NCBI RefSeq assembly: GCF_039537005.1
Contig: NZ_BAAAZR010000002.1
Coordinates: 434,001-498,000 of the forward strand
Direction: 5' to 3'
DNA length: 64,000 nucleotides
DNA from: Sphaerisporangium flaviroseum
GTDB lineage: Bacteria > Actinomycetota > Actinomycetes > Streptosporangiales > Streptosporangiaceae
Of the stretch, positions 53,432 to 62,547 are shown one piece after another; within the stretch, counting starts at the first letter, position 1, and each line of letters starts with the position of its first letter. A program made the translations under genes and the position numbers. A model generated the notes under the pieces. The model had not been told where the DNA came from. It worked only from the letters and a program-made list of their open reading frames with translations, and ran no database searches.

Positions 53432-56400
53432 CGGTCGACCCGCCGGTCGACCCCTTGGAGGAGCAGCGTCGTCGGCGCGCAGGCGTCGCAGTTCCAGACG
53501 CGGATCGTCCCGTCCCCATGCGCGGTGGCCAGCCGCCGCCCGTCCGGCGCGAACTCGACACTTTCCACACTGGCGCCGAACCCCGCGATCGTCAGGGGGT
53601 CGCCGGCCACGTCGGAACGCCAAATGCGCACGGTGTCATCGTGTCCGGCGGACGTCACCCAGCGGCCGTCGCCGCTGAAGGCCACCGACCACACCATGCC
53701 CTGATGGCCTCGGTGCACCAGGGGGGCGGCCCGTCCGTCGACCGGCCAGACACGCACGGTCCCGTCGGCGCCCGCGCTGGCCACACGACGGCCGTCCGGG
53801 CTGAACGCCACGGACCAGACGAGCCCCTGGTGGCCGCGCAGCACGACCGGCGCGGGGGCACCGCCGGCGTCCCAGATCCGCACGGTGCCGTCCTGCCCGC
53901 CGGTGACCACGCGGCGCCCGTCCGGGCTGAAGGCCGCGTACCGGATCTGGCGGTCGTCGGCCTGCCGTACCACGGCGGGGCCGTTGCCGTCCGCCGGCCA
54001 GATCCGCAAGGTGCCGTCCACTCCGGCACTGGCCACGCGACGCCCATCCGGGCTGAGAGCCGCCGTCCAGACGACGCCCCGGTGACCACGCAGGATCACC
54101 GGGGGCTTCGCACCGGTCGTATCCCATATGCGCACCGTGCCGTCGCGGCTCGCGCTCACCACGTGCCGCCCGTCTCGACCGGCGGTGACGCCGAGGACCT
54201 CTTCTCGGTGACCGCGCAGCACCCGCCGTCCGCCGGTGGCCAGGTCCCAAACGCTCACGGTCCCGTCGATCCCGCCGCTGTAGAGCCGGCGCCCGTCGGG
54301 GCTGAACGCGGTGGTCCAGACGGCCCCCCGGTGCCCGCGCAGAACCTGGGTGCCATCCCAGGGAGACCAGATCCGTACGGTGCCGTCCTCACCGGCGGTG
54401 GCGAGCCGCGCTCCGTCCGGGCTGAACGCCGCGTTCCAGACCACCCTTTGGTGACCGCGTAATACCAGGGGGTGGCCCCCGCCGCTGCTGCTCCAGATCC
54501 GTACAGATGAGTCGTCGCTGGTGGTCGCGAGCCAGCGGCCATCCGGGCTGAAGGAAAGGCCCTCGACGGTCCCATCGTGGCCTCGGAGCACGACGGGGTC
54601 GGCGCCCGGCTTCACCGGCCATATCCGAGCCGTGCCGTCGACGCCGGCGCCGGCGATCCGGGTTCCGCGCGGGTTGAAGCGCAGGTTCTTGACCGCGCCG
54701 CGGTGGCCGCGCAGCACGGCGGAGGCCTTCCGCCCGGTGGCGTCCCAGATCCGCACGGTGCCGTCGTAACCGCTACTGGCGAGCAGGCCGTCCGGGGCGA
54801 ACGCCACGCCCGCCACCGCTCCCTTGTGCCCGTGCAGCACGCGTGGTCGGCCGGTTCCTGCGGCGTCCCAGATCCGTACGGTGCCGTCATCGCCCGCACT
54901 CGCGACGCGACGCCCATCGGGGCTGAAGGCCACGTTCCACACCGGTCCTCGATGCCCGGTGAACACGCGGGGTGCGGTGCCGCCGTCCAGCGACCACACC
55001 CGGACCGTGCCGTCGATGCCCGCGGTGGCCAGGCGCCGTCCGTCCGGGCTGAAGACGGGGCTCCACACCTCACCCCGGTGCCCGGACAGCTCGACGGGAG
55101 GCCCCTTCGGGAGACCGGTGCCCGGGCGGTCCCACACGCGCACGACGCCGTCCGAGGAACTCGACGCGAGGCGCAGGCCATCCTCGCTCCACACGACACC
55201 GAGCGCCCGGCCCTGATGACCCGGCACCGATCCGATGAGCCGGTCGTCGATGAGCCCTTGCCGCAGCACGGTCTCCGCCTCATCGGTGGGCCAGACGGCG
55301 TACGCCCGCCGTGCCTGCCGCAGCGCGAGCTCCGGGTCGAACTGCGACTGAGCGCGGGCCTCGGCCGCCAGTTGCCGCGATATCGCGATGTCGCGCTGGG
55401 TGGTGAGCTGCCCCGCCTGCGCCAGCGTCATCGCCGCGAGCACGCTCACCGCGAGCACGGCCGAAGTGAGCCCGGCCAGCCAGAGGCATACCCGCCGCCG
55501 GGCCGCCGCGCGCTCGCTCGCCTGCTGGCGGCGGCCGGTGGCGAGGAAGTCGCGCTCCAGATCGTTGAGCTGGTCCAGAGGATGCTCCTCCCAGCGGGCC
55601 AGCCGTGCTCCCCGGTACAGGAACGCCCCGTCACGGCCGTGCTGATCCCATTCGCCGGCGGCCTCGGTCAGCTTGCGGTGGGCGCGAAGCAGGTCGCGGT
55701 CCTCGGCGAGCCAGGAACGCAGCCGGGGCCAGGTGCGGATCAGCGCCTCGTGGGCGACGGTGACGCTGTCCTGGTCGGCGGTGACCAGCCGCCTCTCGAT
55801 CAGCCTGTCGAGCACGAACGCCACGGACACGCTGTCGGGGCCGCTCACCAGCTCCAGGCGGGGGGCTCGCCGCCGGGTGTCCTCGGTCCCGTCACCGGGG
55901 GCGGTGAGGCGCAACATCACCCGCCGGACCAGGTGCCGCAGGTCGTCGGGAAGCTCGTCGTGGACACGTTCGGCCGTCATGGCGATCGCGCCGTGCACCC
56001 CGCCCGCCGCCCGGTAGCCCGCCAAGGTCAGCGCCGCGCCGCGGCGCCGACGCCAGGTCTCCAGCAGCGTGTGCGAGATCAGGGGCAACGCGCCGGACTG
56101 GTCGCGCACCTCGGACACCACGAGGTCGACGAGCCGCGGGTCCACCTTGCAGCCCACCCGCTCCGCCGGTCCGATGATCGCCTGCCGCAGGTCCTCCTCG
56201 TCCATCGGGCCGACCAGAACCTGCCGGTCCTGGAGGGCGTCGATCAGCTCGCCGTACCGTGCGCAGTGAGCGTAGAAGTCGGCCCGTACGCCGAGAAGGA
56301 CGCGCGCCCTCGGCTCGCCGGCCAGGGCGGTGATCACGGAGATGAACAGTGCCCGCTCCCGCTCGTCCTCGCAGACGGTGAAGATCTCCTCGAACTGGTC

Positions 56401-57102
56401 GACCACCACGAGCACGCACGCGCCGGCCGGTCGCTCGGCCAGGAGCTGTGCCACCGTGACACGGATGGCGGCGGGGATGGCGTTCAGCGAGTCGTACAGC
56501 GAGGAGGCCGCGATCCCGTTGAGGTTCGCCAGATGGACGCAGAGCGCCTCCAGCGGGTGCTCACCCGGTGTGAAAAGGGCGACCCGCCAATCCTCGGCAC
56601 CGGGCGCGATTCCGGTGGAGATCGCGGGGATGAGCCCCGCGCGGAGCAGTGACGACTTGCCGGCCCCCGAGGCTCCGAAGACGGCGAGCAGGGGGGTCTC
56701 GGCGAGCCGGGCGCACAGGTCCCGCACCAGCCGTTCCCGGCCGAAGAAGAGATCGGCGTGCTCTGGTCCGAACGTCGCGAGCCCGAGGTAGGGCGCTTCG
56801 CCCGCCGGCTGCGCGGGCTCTGCGTCGTCGCACGGGGCCAGCTCTTGGGTGAGCTTGTGCCAGCGCCGCTCCCATTCGGTGGCGTCGCCACCGCACGCTC
56901 GCACGTACGCGAGGGTGACCGGCAGGCTCGGCAGCACCGAGCCCCCCGCCGCCTCGGAAAGGGCCGTCACCGAGAAGTGCGCCTTTCTGGACAATTCCCG
57001 ATAGCTCGGTTTTCCGGCGCTTTCCCGTAATCGGCGGAGTTCGATGGCGAACCGGTGAAGTGGGTCTCTTGCCGGGTCGAGGCCGCGTTCCGGGCGTCCC
57101 AT
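53428..57102 (-). CDS. XRE-STAND NTPase with fourteen WD40 repeats
   Basis: The 1224-residue protein has an N-terminal XRE-like helix-turn-helix (PSYRELSRKAHFSVTALSEA, about 33-52), a STAND NTPase (Walker A GASGAGKSS near 125-133, Walker B VLVVVDQFEEIF near 210-221), a membrane-like helix (LAGLTSAVLAVSVLAAMTL near 535-553) and fourteen WD40 repeats (GHRGEVWSPVFSPDGRRLA and so on), enough for two seven-bladed propellers. It fits an oligomerising sensor, either a regulator or a defence-type protein; the target is unknown. It is divergent from a lipoprotein gene across a 152-bp gap with an inverted repeat. Confidence 0.9.
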   Translation of the reverse strand: MGRPERGLDPARDPLHRFAIELRRLRESAGKPSYRELSRKAHFSVTALSEAAGGSVLPSLPVTLAYVRACGGDATEWERRWHKLTQELAPCDDAEPAQPAGEAPYLGLATFGPEHADLFFGRERLVRDLCARLAETPLLAVFGASGAGKSSLLRAGLIPAISTGIAPGAEDWRVALFTPGEHPLEALCVHLANLNGIAASSLYDSLNAIPAAIRVTVAQLLAERPAGACVLVVVDQFEEIFTVCEDERERALFISVITALAGEPRARVLLGVRADFYAHCARYGELIDALQDRQVLVGPMDEEDLRQAIIGPAERVGCKVDPRLVDLVVSEVRDQSGALPLISHTLLETWRRRRGAALTLAGYRAAGGVHGAIAMTAERVHDELPDDLRHLVRRVMLRLTAPGDGTEDTRRRAPRLELVSGPDSVSVAFVLDRLIERRLVTADQDSVTVAHEALIRTWPRLRSWLAEDRDLLRAHRKLTEAAGEWDQHGRDGAFLYRGARLARWEEHPLDQLNDLERDFLATGRRQQASERAAARRRVCLWLAGLTSAVLAVSVLAAMTLAQAGQLTTQRDIAISRQLAAEARAQSQFDPELALRQARRAYAVWPTDEAETVLRQGLIDDRLIGSVPGHQGRALGVVWSEDGLRLASSSSDGVVRVWDRPGTGLPKGPPVELSGHRGEVWSPVFSPDGRRLATAGIDGTVRVWSLDGGTAPRVFTGHRGPVWNVAFSPDGRRVASAGDDGTVRIWDAAGTGRPRVLHGHKGAVAGVAFAPDGLLASSGYDGTVRIWDATGRKASAVLRGHRGAVKNLRFNPRGTRIAGAGVDGTARIWPVKPGADPVVLRGHDGTVEGLSFSPDGRWLATTSDDSSVRIWSSSGGGHPLVLRGHQRVVWNAAFSPDGARLATAGEDGTVRIWSPWDGTQVLRGHRGAVWTTAFSPDGRRLYSGGIDGTVSVWDLATGGRRVLRGHREEVLGVTAGRDGRHVVSASRDGTVRIWDTTGAKPPVILRGHRGVVWTAALSPDGRRVASAGVDGTLRIWPADGNGPAVVRQADDRQIRYAAFSPDGRRVVTGGQDGTVRIWDAGGAPAPVVLRGHQGLVWSVAFSPDGRRVASAGADGTVRVWPVDGRAAPLVHRGHQGMVWSVAFSGDGRWVTSAGHDDTVRIWRSDVAGDPLTIAGFGASVESVEFAPDGRRLATAHGDGTIRVWNCDACAPTTLLLQGVDRRVDR

Positions 57103-57128
57103 ACTCCTGCTTCCCCCGTAAGCGTTGT

Positions 57129-57159
57129 TTGTCCAGTGCGACAACCCCCACCTGGACAA
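57129..57159. promoter_or_regulatory. Inverted repeat between the STAND gene and the divergent lipoprotein gene
   Basis: TTGTCCAG (57129-57136) and CTGGACAA (57152-57159) are perfect inverted arms 23 bp apart centre to centre. They lie 27-57 bp before the STAND start codon. The HTH of the STAND protein makes autoregulation a reasonable guess. Confidence 0.5.
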
Positions 57160-57254
57160 CCCAGCGATGACTATACCCAGAACTGCGCCGCTTGCCGGAG
57201 TTATGGCATTCAGCGCTGGATCCGGCCTGCACGGAAGGGAGCGAGGAAGCAGTC

Positions 57255-58385
57255 ATGCGAGTGAGGGAAGCCGCCGCGTTCGTCACCGGCCTTGTCGCAC
57301 TCGTCACCGGCTGCTCTCTCGGGACCGGTGGTGAGGGACCGTCCGTAACGTCCACGGCGCCGCGTCCGCCACGCGTTCTGCATGCGGACGCGGGCGGGGC
57401 CGTGGTCTTCGATCCCGCGGCGGCCACGATCAGCGGCGTCGATCGCGTTCGCGGGCGGATCTGGCAGGACCGGGAGATCTCTGAGACGGCGACCGACATC
57501 ATGTGCCTCGCCCGCTGCCCCGCGGTGGTCGTGTCAACGAGCCAGGCGGAGATCCCGCCGAGCCCCGCGGTGGACGCCTCTCGTGACGGGGCGGCCGCGC
57601 CGTTCCAGCTCACAGCGCAAGGACGGGCACCGTTTCCGGTCTCCGGCACGGCGCGCGTGCTCACCGCCGTCTCACCCGGAGACACGGTGGTGGAGGAAGT
57701 GGCCGGTGGCCGCACCTGGATCACCATCGTGCGCCCTGGGGGAAGAGAGCGCATCGCGGTCCCGCACTCCGGCTACCGGTGGGTGGAGGCGGCGGACCGC
57801 AGCGCGGCGCTCGCCTTCTCCACCCGGCCGGACGCGCGGGACGGACGGCTGCTCAGATTCGCCCGCGAGCCGGATGGCTGGAAGCAGGTCGGAGAAGGGC
57901 TCCAGTGGGGTCCCATCACCGACGCCTGCCTGGCCGGCCACGGCGAGACGGCCCTGGTGACCGGGGCCGAGACGGCCTTGGTGCGCTGGAGTTCCGGCCG
58001 GGTCCCCGTGGACCGTGCGCTCGCCGAAGCGGGGGAGTGCGCACTCGGGACCGGCGTGGCGGCGCTGATCTCCCGCGCGGTCAGCGTCCAGGGCGACCAC
58101 CGCACGGTGGTGTACGGACTGGACCCGACCGGCCGCTCCACGTGGCGACGGGAGTTCGCCGCCGAAGTCGGCGTCACCGCACATCCGTCCGAGCCGTATC
58201 TCGGGATCTCGGACGGCAGGACGTTCGCTCTCGTGGACGCCAGAGGCGAGACCGTGTGGACACGAGACGCGGTCACCGCCGCGCGGTTCACATCGGACGG
58301 GCAACTCGTGGTCGTCGCCCCGGACGGGGAGGTGCGGTGGCTGCCGGCCGACCTCATCGGCAAGGCCAACGCGGAAAGTCCCTGA
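57255..58385 (+). CDS. Lipoprotein with propeller-like repeats, divergent from the STAND gene
   Basis: The 376-residue precursor has a short signal (MRVREAAAFVTGLVALVTGC) with a lipobox ending VTGC at Cys20. The mature part has recurring Trp/Gly/Asp strand motifs (HADAGGAVVFDPAAATISG, DRVRGRIWQDREI) suggestive of a beta-propeller. GAGGAAG lies 6 bases before the ATG. Its divergent placement from the STAND-WD40 gene suggests a shared regulator or a sensing pair. No family name can be given. Confidence 0.7.
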   Translation: MRVREAAAFVTGLVALVTGCSLGTGGEGPSVTSTAPRPPRVLHADAGGAVVFDPAAATISGVDRVRGRIWQDREISETATDIMCLARCPAVVVSTSQAEIPPSPAVDASRDGAAAPFQLTAQGRAPFPVSGTARVLTAVSPGDTVVEEVAGGRTWITIVRPGGRERIAVPHSGYRWVEAADRSAALAFSTRPDARDGRLLRFAREPDGWKQVGEGLQWGPITDACLAGHGETALVTGAETALVRWSSGRVPVDRALAEAGECALGTGVAALISRAVSVQGDHRTVVYGLDPTGRSTWRREFAAEVGVTAHPSEPYLGISDGRTFALVDARGETVWTRDAVTAARFTSDGQLVVVAPDGEVRWLPADLIGKANAESP

Positions 58386-58536
58386 ATCCCGGGGCTCGGG
58401 ATCGTCCTCGGAGGCGTCGGCCCCCCATACCACCGCGATATCCGCGCGGAATCAGCCGACTCGGCAGGAGGTGATGCAGCGCACTATTTCTCGAAATTTC
58501 GGCACTTAACGTAAATATTTTGACAAGGAGACAAGA

Positions 58537-58983
58537 ATGCTGAAGAAGCTTACAGGAAGTGCGATCCTCGCCTCAGGAATGGCGATGGTGGCCATCGTCG
58601 GGGGCGCGACCGTGGCGCACGCCGCGTCCGTATCCGGTGCCTGCACCACTTCCGGTCTGAGCGCGACGGGATGGGTCCACTACACCTACGTCTCCAGCAC
58701 CGCCCGGGACAAGATCGACAAGTTCACCTGGCAGATCAACGGCCAGTCGGGCTCGACCCAGAACGACGTCATCCTCGAGTTGAAGCGGGACGTCAACGTC
58801 GGTTCCGACACCGTGCACTACTCGTGGTCCACCGGAAGCGCGTCCAACGGCGCCGGCAGCCACACGCCCAGCCAGGCCGTGTCCGTGCCGGCGAGCTACA
58901 ACGCCTATGGGCGGTTCAACTTCATCTTCGACCGCAACAACGCGAGCGACCCCTCGTGCGTCGCGACGACCAGCCGGTTCTAG
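58537..58983 (+). CDS. Small secreted protein of unknown function
   Basis: The 148-residue precursor has a clear signal peptide (KKLTGSAILASGMAMVAIVG then VAHAAS, cleavage near 30) and a mature domain of about 118 residues rich in Ser, Thr, Tyr and Asn with two cysteines (ACTTSG and DPSCVA) that could form one disulfide. AAGGAG is 7 bases before the ATG, after an unusually AT-rich 40-bp leader. No known domain is recognised. Confidence 0.75.
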   Translation: MLKKLTGSAILASGMAMVAIVGGATVAHAASVSGACTTSGLSATGWVHYTYVSSTARDKIDKFTWQINGQSGSTQNDVILELKRDVNVGSDTVHYSWSTGSASNGAGSHTPSQAVSVPASYNAYGRFNFIFDRNNASDPSCVATTSRF

Positions 58984-59006
58984 CCGCCAGGGCCTGAGCG
59001 TGGCGG
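58984..59006 (+). terminator. Hairpin after the small secreted protein gene
   Basis: CCGCCA (58984-58989) pairs with TGGCGG (59001-59006) around an 11-base loop, overlapping the end of the stop codon region. Confidence 0.5.
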
Positions 59007-59116
59007 AGCTCCGATGTCATCGCACCCACGCGGCACGGGGCTCCGCCTCCCATCTTCCCCTCCTGGACGTGTTCGGCCGCTCCCTCGCACTCCCCGGCGC
59101 GGGTGCGGCCGCACCG

Positions 59117-61384
59117 TCATCTCAGAGAGGCGTTGTACTTCTCGAACACCGCGTAGACGCCGGACAGCTCGTGCCCGTACTGCTCGGCGCCGGCCCCGGT
59201 GCCGTTGTACCGGGCCAGTACCTCGCCCAACTGGGTCGTGTCGTAGGCCAGAGGGTCGCCTCCGACGCCCGACTCGTGGGCGCCGTTGATCAGCACAAGC
59301 GGCACGGTGCTGATGTTGTGATCGGGGTCCTCGCGGAGCCGTCGCCAGACGGCCTGGGTCACATGCCAGTCGTCCGGGTCCAGCGGCCGTTCGTCGATGA
59401 GGCCCGAGACGATCCCGTGGTTGTGCGCCGCGATCGCGGTACGCGCGAAGATCTGCCCCAGGCCGGTGCTCGCGTCCTCCTTCAGTACGAAAGGAGGGGT
59501 CGGCATGGGCACGTCGAGCCGCTGGTCGGGCGGGAGCGCCTCCCACGCCTCCAACTCGGTGCGGTAGCCGTAATAGGCGGTGACCGCCAGATCGGCCAGC
59601 GCGTCCTCGGGGGTGAGCTTGCGGATCTCCCAGAAGATCGGGCCCTGGATCAGCGCCTTGCGCATCCGGTGGATGCGGCTCAGGCCGGTGATGAGCGCGT
59701 CGTGCGCCAGGACCAGGTCGAGCGCGTGCTCGGTGGAGTTCGGCCATATCAGCGGCATCTCGCGGACACCGATGGAGTCCAGATAGCCGGTCAGGTCGCG
59801 GAGCAGGTCGTCGCGGCGTGACATGGCGAAACCCACGTCGAGCGGCCGGCTCGGGGGGGCGGGCGGCGCGAACAGCGACTGGCCGGGATCCCGCCCGGAG
59901 GCCACGTCGTTGTCTATCTCGACGGCGCCGTCGCCGTCGCCCACGGTGATGGTCGATATCTGGTCGAACGCCCAGTCGGCGGGCAGCGGGAAGCCGAGGT
60001 TCCCGCTGAAGCCGGTCGACATGTCCGACACGAAACTCGACACCGTCAGGCCCTCGCTAGCCAGGCGGGCGCAGACGTTGCGCGGCCCGTAGACCCCGAT
60101 CGGGTATCCGCCGCCGAAGTGCCGCAGGCGGGTGGCCAGTGCCCTGAAGTGCGGGATGATCCGCTGGGTGACGTCGCTGTCGAGCGCGTCGAAGTCGACC
60201 GCGTAGTAGATGGTGGTCCCGCGGCCGAAGCCGTGGTCACGGGCCGCCTCCATGGCGGCAAGAGCGTCCTGCGCGCCCTGCTCGGGGGAGAAGTAGTCCC
60301 GTGTGTGGCCGCTCGTCTGGTAGATCGGGAACGCGCTCAGGCCCGCCGATGTGATGGTCTGAAGCTCGCCCGGCTGGATCTTCTTGTTCAGCGACGACCC
60401 GGGGGCGTTCGTCAGGTAGCGCCCCACGGTTCCGTAGCCCTCGACCTTCAGGACGAACGCGCGGGCCGGGGTGATCTCGGTGACGCAGTCGCACGCCGTT
60501 CCCCTGCGGGTGGGATCCCCGCTGCTCACCAGCAGCGACGCCCAGGTCTGGTAGCCAGCGATGCCGTTGGCGGGCAGGAGCCGCGCGAACGCCTGGAACT
60601 CGGCCACCGCGTCCGCCACGGCGGGGGTGTACGACCCGTCGAAGGGGACGTTCCACCCGTTGAACCTCATCGCCGCCTGGAACAGACGGACGAACCGTTT
60701 CGCCTGGTCGAGGCTGCCGGGGCCGAGGACGGCCTGATCCTTCAGGCCCGCCTGGGTGCCGGGACCGAACCGGCCGGTCGCGGTCTCGTCGTCCATACCG
60801 ATCTCGAACTGGATCGCCAGGAGCAGCGACTTCTGGACCTCACGGGAGAAGCGCCCGTCGCAGGGGACGACCCGGAAGTTCCGGCGGGTGATGTAGGTGG
60901 CGTTCAACCATTGCTGGATATTTCGTATTTGCGGTGACGCACCGCTGAGGAGGACGTACGCGTCCATCGTCAGCAGTGCCGCGAACACCTTCGGCACGAC
61001 GCCCGGGGGGAAGGACCCCTCGACACCCATGTCCGTTCTCAACCTGGTCACGCTGGCGCTCGTGGTGGAGTCGTACGTGCCTGACATGCCGCTGCCGTTG
61101 TATCCCTTGCAGTACAGGGCGCTCTGCACGATCTTGATGATGTTCTGGTTCGTCGTGGCGGCGTCGATGACCGGCCAGGCGGTGGTGAGGGTGCCCATGG
61201 TGGCGGGTCCGAACGTGTCGCTCAGCGGGGCGACCCCCAACTCGTGCTGCAGCGCCCGTATGAGAGCCCGGACCGTCGTCCACCCGGTCTTTCCGTCCTC
61301 CGGGATGGGCGTGTATCCGGCGACGCCCCCATAAACCGAGTTGACCCACTGCTGCGCCTGCAGGACCAATTTATCGCCCACCAT
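59117..61384 (-). CDS. DUF1906 (Rv2525c-like) glycoside-hydrolase-fold protein with peptidoglycan-binding-like domains
   Basis: The 755-residue protein has two N-terminal PG-binding-like modules (QQWVNSVYGGVAGYTPIPED and RNIQQWLNATYITRRNFRVV), then a DUF1906 barrel (GRYLTNAPGSSLNKKIQPGE, TIYYAVDFDALDSDVTQ, IGVYGPRN) from about 320 to 510, and a C-terminal helical region. The fold suggests cell-wall binding or lysis. No signal peptide is seen at the ATG (AGGAGGG upstream), so export must be by another route or it is cytoplasmic. Confidence 0.85.
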   Translation of the reverse strand: MVGDKLVLQAQQWVNSVYGGVAGYTPIPEDGKTGWTTVRALIRALQHELGVAPLSDTFGPATMGTLTTAWPVIDAATTNQNIIKIVQSALYCKGYNGSGMSGTYDSTTSASVTRLRTDMGVEGSFPPGVVPKVFAALLTMDAYVLLSGASPQIRNIQQWLNATYITRRNFRVVPCDGRFSREVQKSLLLAIQFEIGMDDETATGRFGPGTQAGLKDQAVLGPGSLDQAKRFVRLFQAAMRFNGWNVPFDGSYTPAVADAVAEFQAFARLLPANGIAGYQTWASLLVSSGDPTRRGTACDCVTEITPARAFVLKVEGYGTVGRYLTNAPGSSLNKKIQPGELQTITSAGLSAFPIYQTSGHTRDYFSPEQGAQDALAAMEAARDHGFGRGTTIYYAVDFDALDSDVTQRIIPHFRALATRLRHFGGGYPIGVYGPRNVCARLASEGLTVSSFVSDMSTGFSGNLGFPLPADWAFDQISTITVGDGDGAVEIDNDVASGRDPGQSLFAPPAPPSRPLDVGFAMSRRDDLLRDLTGYLDSIGVREMPLIWPNSTEHALDLVLAHDALITGLSRIHRMRKALIQGPIFWEIRKLTPEDALADLAVTAYYGYRTELEAWEALPPDQRLDVPMPTPPFVLKEDASTGLGQIFARTAIAAHNHGIVSGLIDERPLDPDDWHVTQAVWRRLREDPDHNISTVPLVLINGAHESGVGGDPLAYDTTQLGEVLARYNGTGAGAEQYGHELSGVYAVFEKYNASLR

Positions 61385-61654
61385 CGTCCCTCCTACACCG
61401 CAGAAACCACCATCAACGCCCCCAAGCCATGCCAATACGCCTCAACGCTAGATGAGGCAGCAGATCATGACCATGGCCGCCGTGCTCAGCGTTCGGTGGC
61501 CCCCGTAGGGTCGGACTGGTGCCGGTGCGGCAGGTCGGACGGCCGCTGTGGCTTTGTACGTCATCGGGTTCGCCGAGGGAGCGAGCACGCATGTGGTCGA
61601 TGCCCATCAGCATGTTCCGCTGTTCGTGCTGATTCTTGCGAGCTGGCTGTTGGA

Positions 61655-61669
61655 GGCCCTTAACGGGCC
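61655..61669 (-). terminator. Hairpin enclosing the ATPase stop codon
   Basis: GGCCC-TTAAC-GGGCC is a perfect 5-bp stem whose loop contains the TAA stop of the leftward ATPase gene. The rest of 61385-61654 holds no supportable gene. Confidence 0.4.
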
Positions 61670-62145
61670 GTCCCAGGCTGTGACGGTCCCTCAGGGACGA
61701 GAGTGAACCACACGACGCAGCGGGGGTGCTCCTCGACGAACCCCCACTGGTCGGAGAGGGCGCGTAACAACCGGATCCCCCGTCCGGACTCACCAAGGTC
61801 GTCTTGGGAGGTGTGACCGCACACGCACGGCGAGGTCTCCGCACCTTCGTCGATCACCTCGATCTGCAGCCTTTGCCCCTCCTCGACGAGGACGACAACC
61901 CCGACGGCCGCCGACCGGGTATGCAGCACCGCGTTGGTGAAGCTCTCTGACAGCAAGAGGACGGCGTCGTCGAGGCGCGGATGGCCGTCGACCACCTTGC
62001 GCAGCCACCGCCGGGCCTCGGCGACCGATGTCTCGACGGCCGGAAACACGGCCTTCTCCAGCGCCGGGAACACGGCCTTCTCTACGCTCCGCCCGTCGCG
62101 AAACGGTAGCCCCGACGAGAGGGGTGCATCACCTTCGACGGACAC
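61660..62145 (-). CDS. ATP-binding HATPase_c_2 protein (anti-sigma regulatory type)
   Basis: The 161-residue GHKL protein has the N box LSESFTNAVLHTRS near residues 65-78, and the G boxes VIDEGAETSP and GESGRGIRLLRAL. Such proteins phosphorylate or sequester anti-sigma antagonist partners. Residues 22-37 contain a perfect short duplication (EKAVFPALEKAVFPAVE). GTG is preceded by AAGGAGG at 8 bases. It is a second member of the family in the window, after the gene at 29937. Confidence 0.82.
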   Translation of the reverse strand: MSVEGDAPLSSGLPFRDGRSVEKAVFPALEKAVFPAVETSVAEARRWLRKVVDGHPRLDDAVLLLSESFTNAVLHTRSAAVGVVVLVEEGQRLQIEVIDEGAETSPCVCGHTSQDDLGESGRGIRLLRALSDQWGFVEEHPRCVVWFTLVPEGPSQPGTAR

Positions 62146-62547
62146 TTCTCGCCCACCTCCTTGCTCCTGGCCTTGGTACTTGCAGGTGACGCTAGGAAGG
62201 TGATCCGAGGAAAGGCAGCACTGCGGTGCGTCACGCCAGGTCGCCCGGGCACCTGCCCCGTGTCTCCCCGGTGTCCGCTCGCCCCGTCCGGGCGCGTCAT
62301 GCGGGGCGGCGCGTGCCCCTCACCTGGAGGCCGCGCAGGCTCCGGCCCTGTCCGCGGGGATCCCGGAACGTCCGCCTTGGAACCCTGAAAGTTACATCCC
62401 CACCGGTGGCTCGGCGTCCTGTCCGGGCTCGCCACCTGCCGACAGTCCGCGCAGCCTCCCGCCCGCTGCGCCGCGCCGTTGACCGGCCCGGTTCCGATTC
62501 CCATGCTCGTGTGCGGAAAGCATCCGTGCCGTGCGGAAGGGCGAACG
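62146..62547. other. Non-coding stretch before the CBM2 gene
   Basis: No gene is supported. Near the right end TTGACC (62479-62484) and CATGCT (62502-62507) are 17 bases apart and could form the promoter of the CBM2 gene. The 5' part is the control region of the leftward ATPase gene. Confidence 0.4.

Noticed and set aside
54577..56652. 691-codon plus-strand frame opposite the STAND-WD40 gene
   Set aside because: It is antisense to a well-supported gene with clear WD40 and NTPase motifs; the frame has no motifs of its own.
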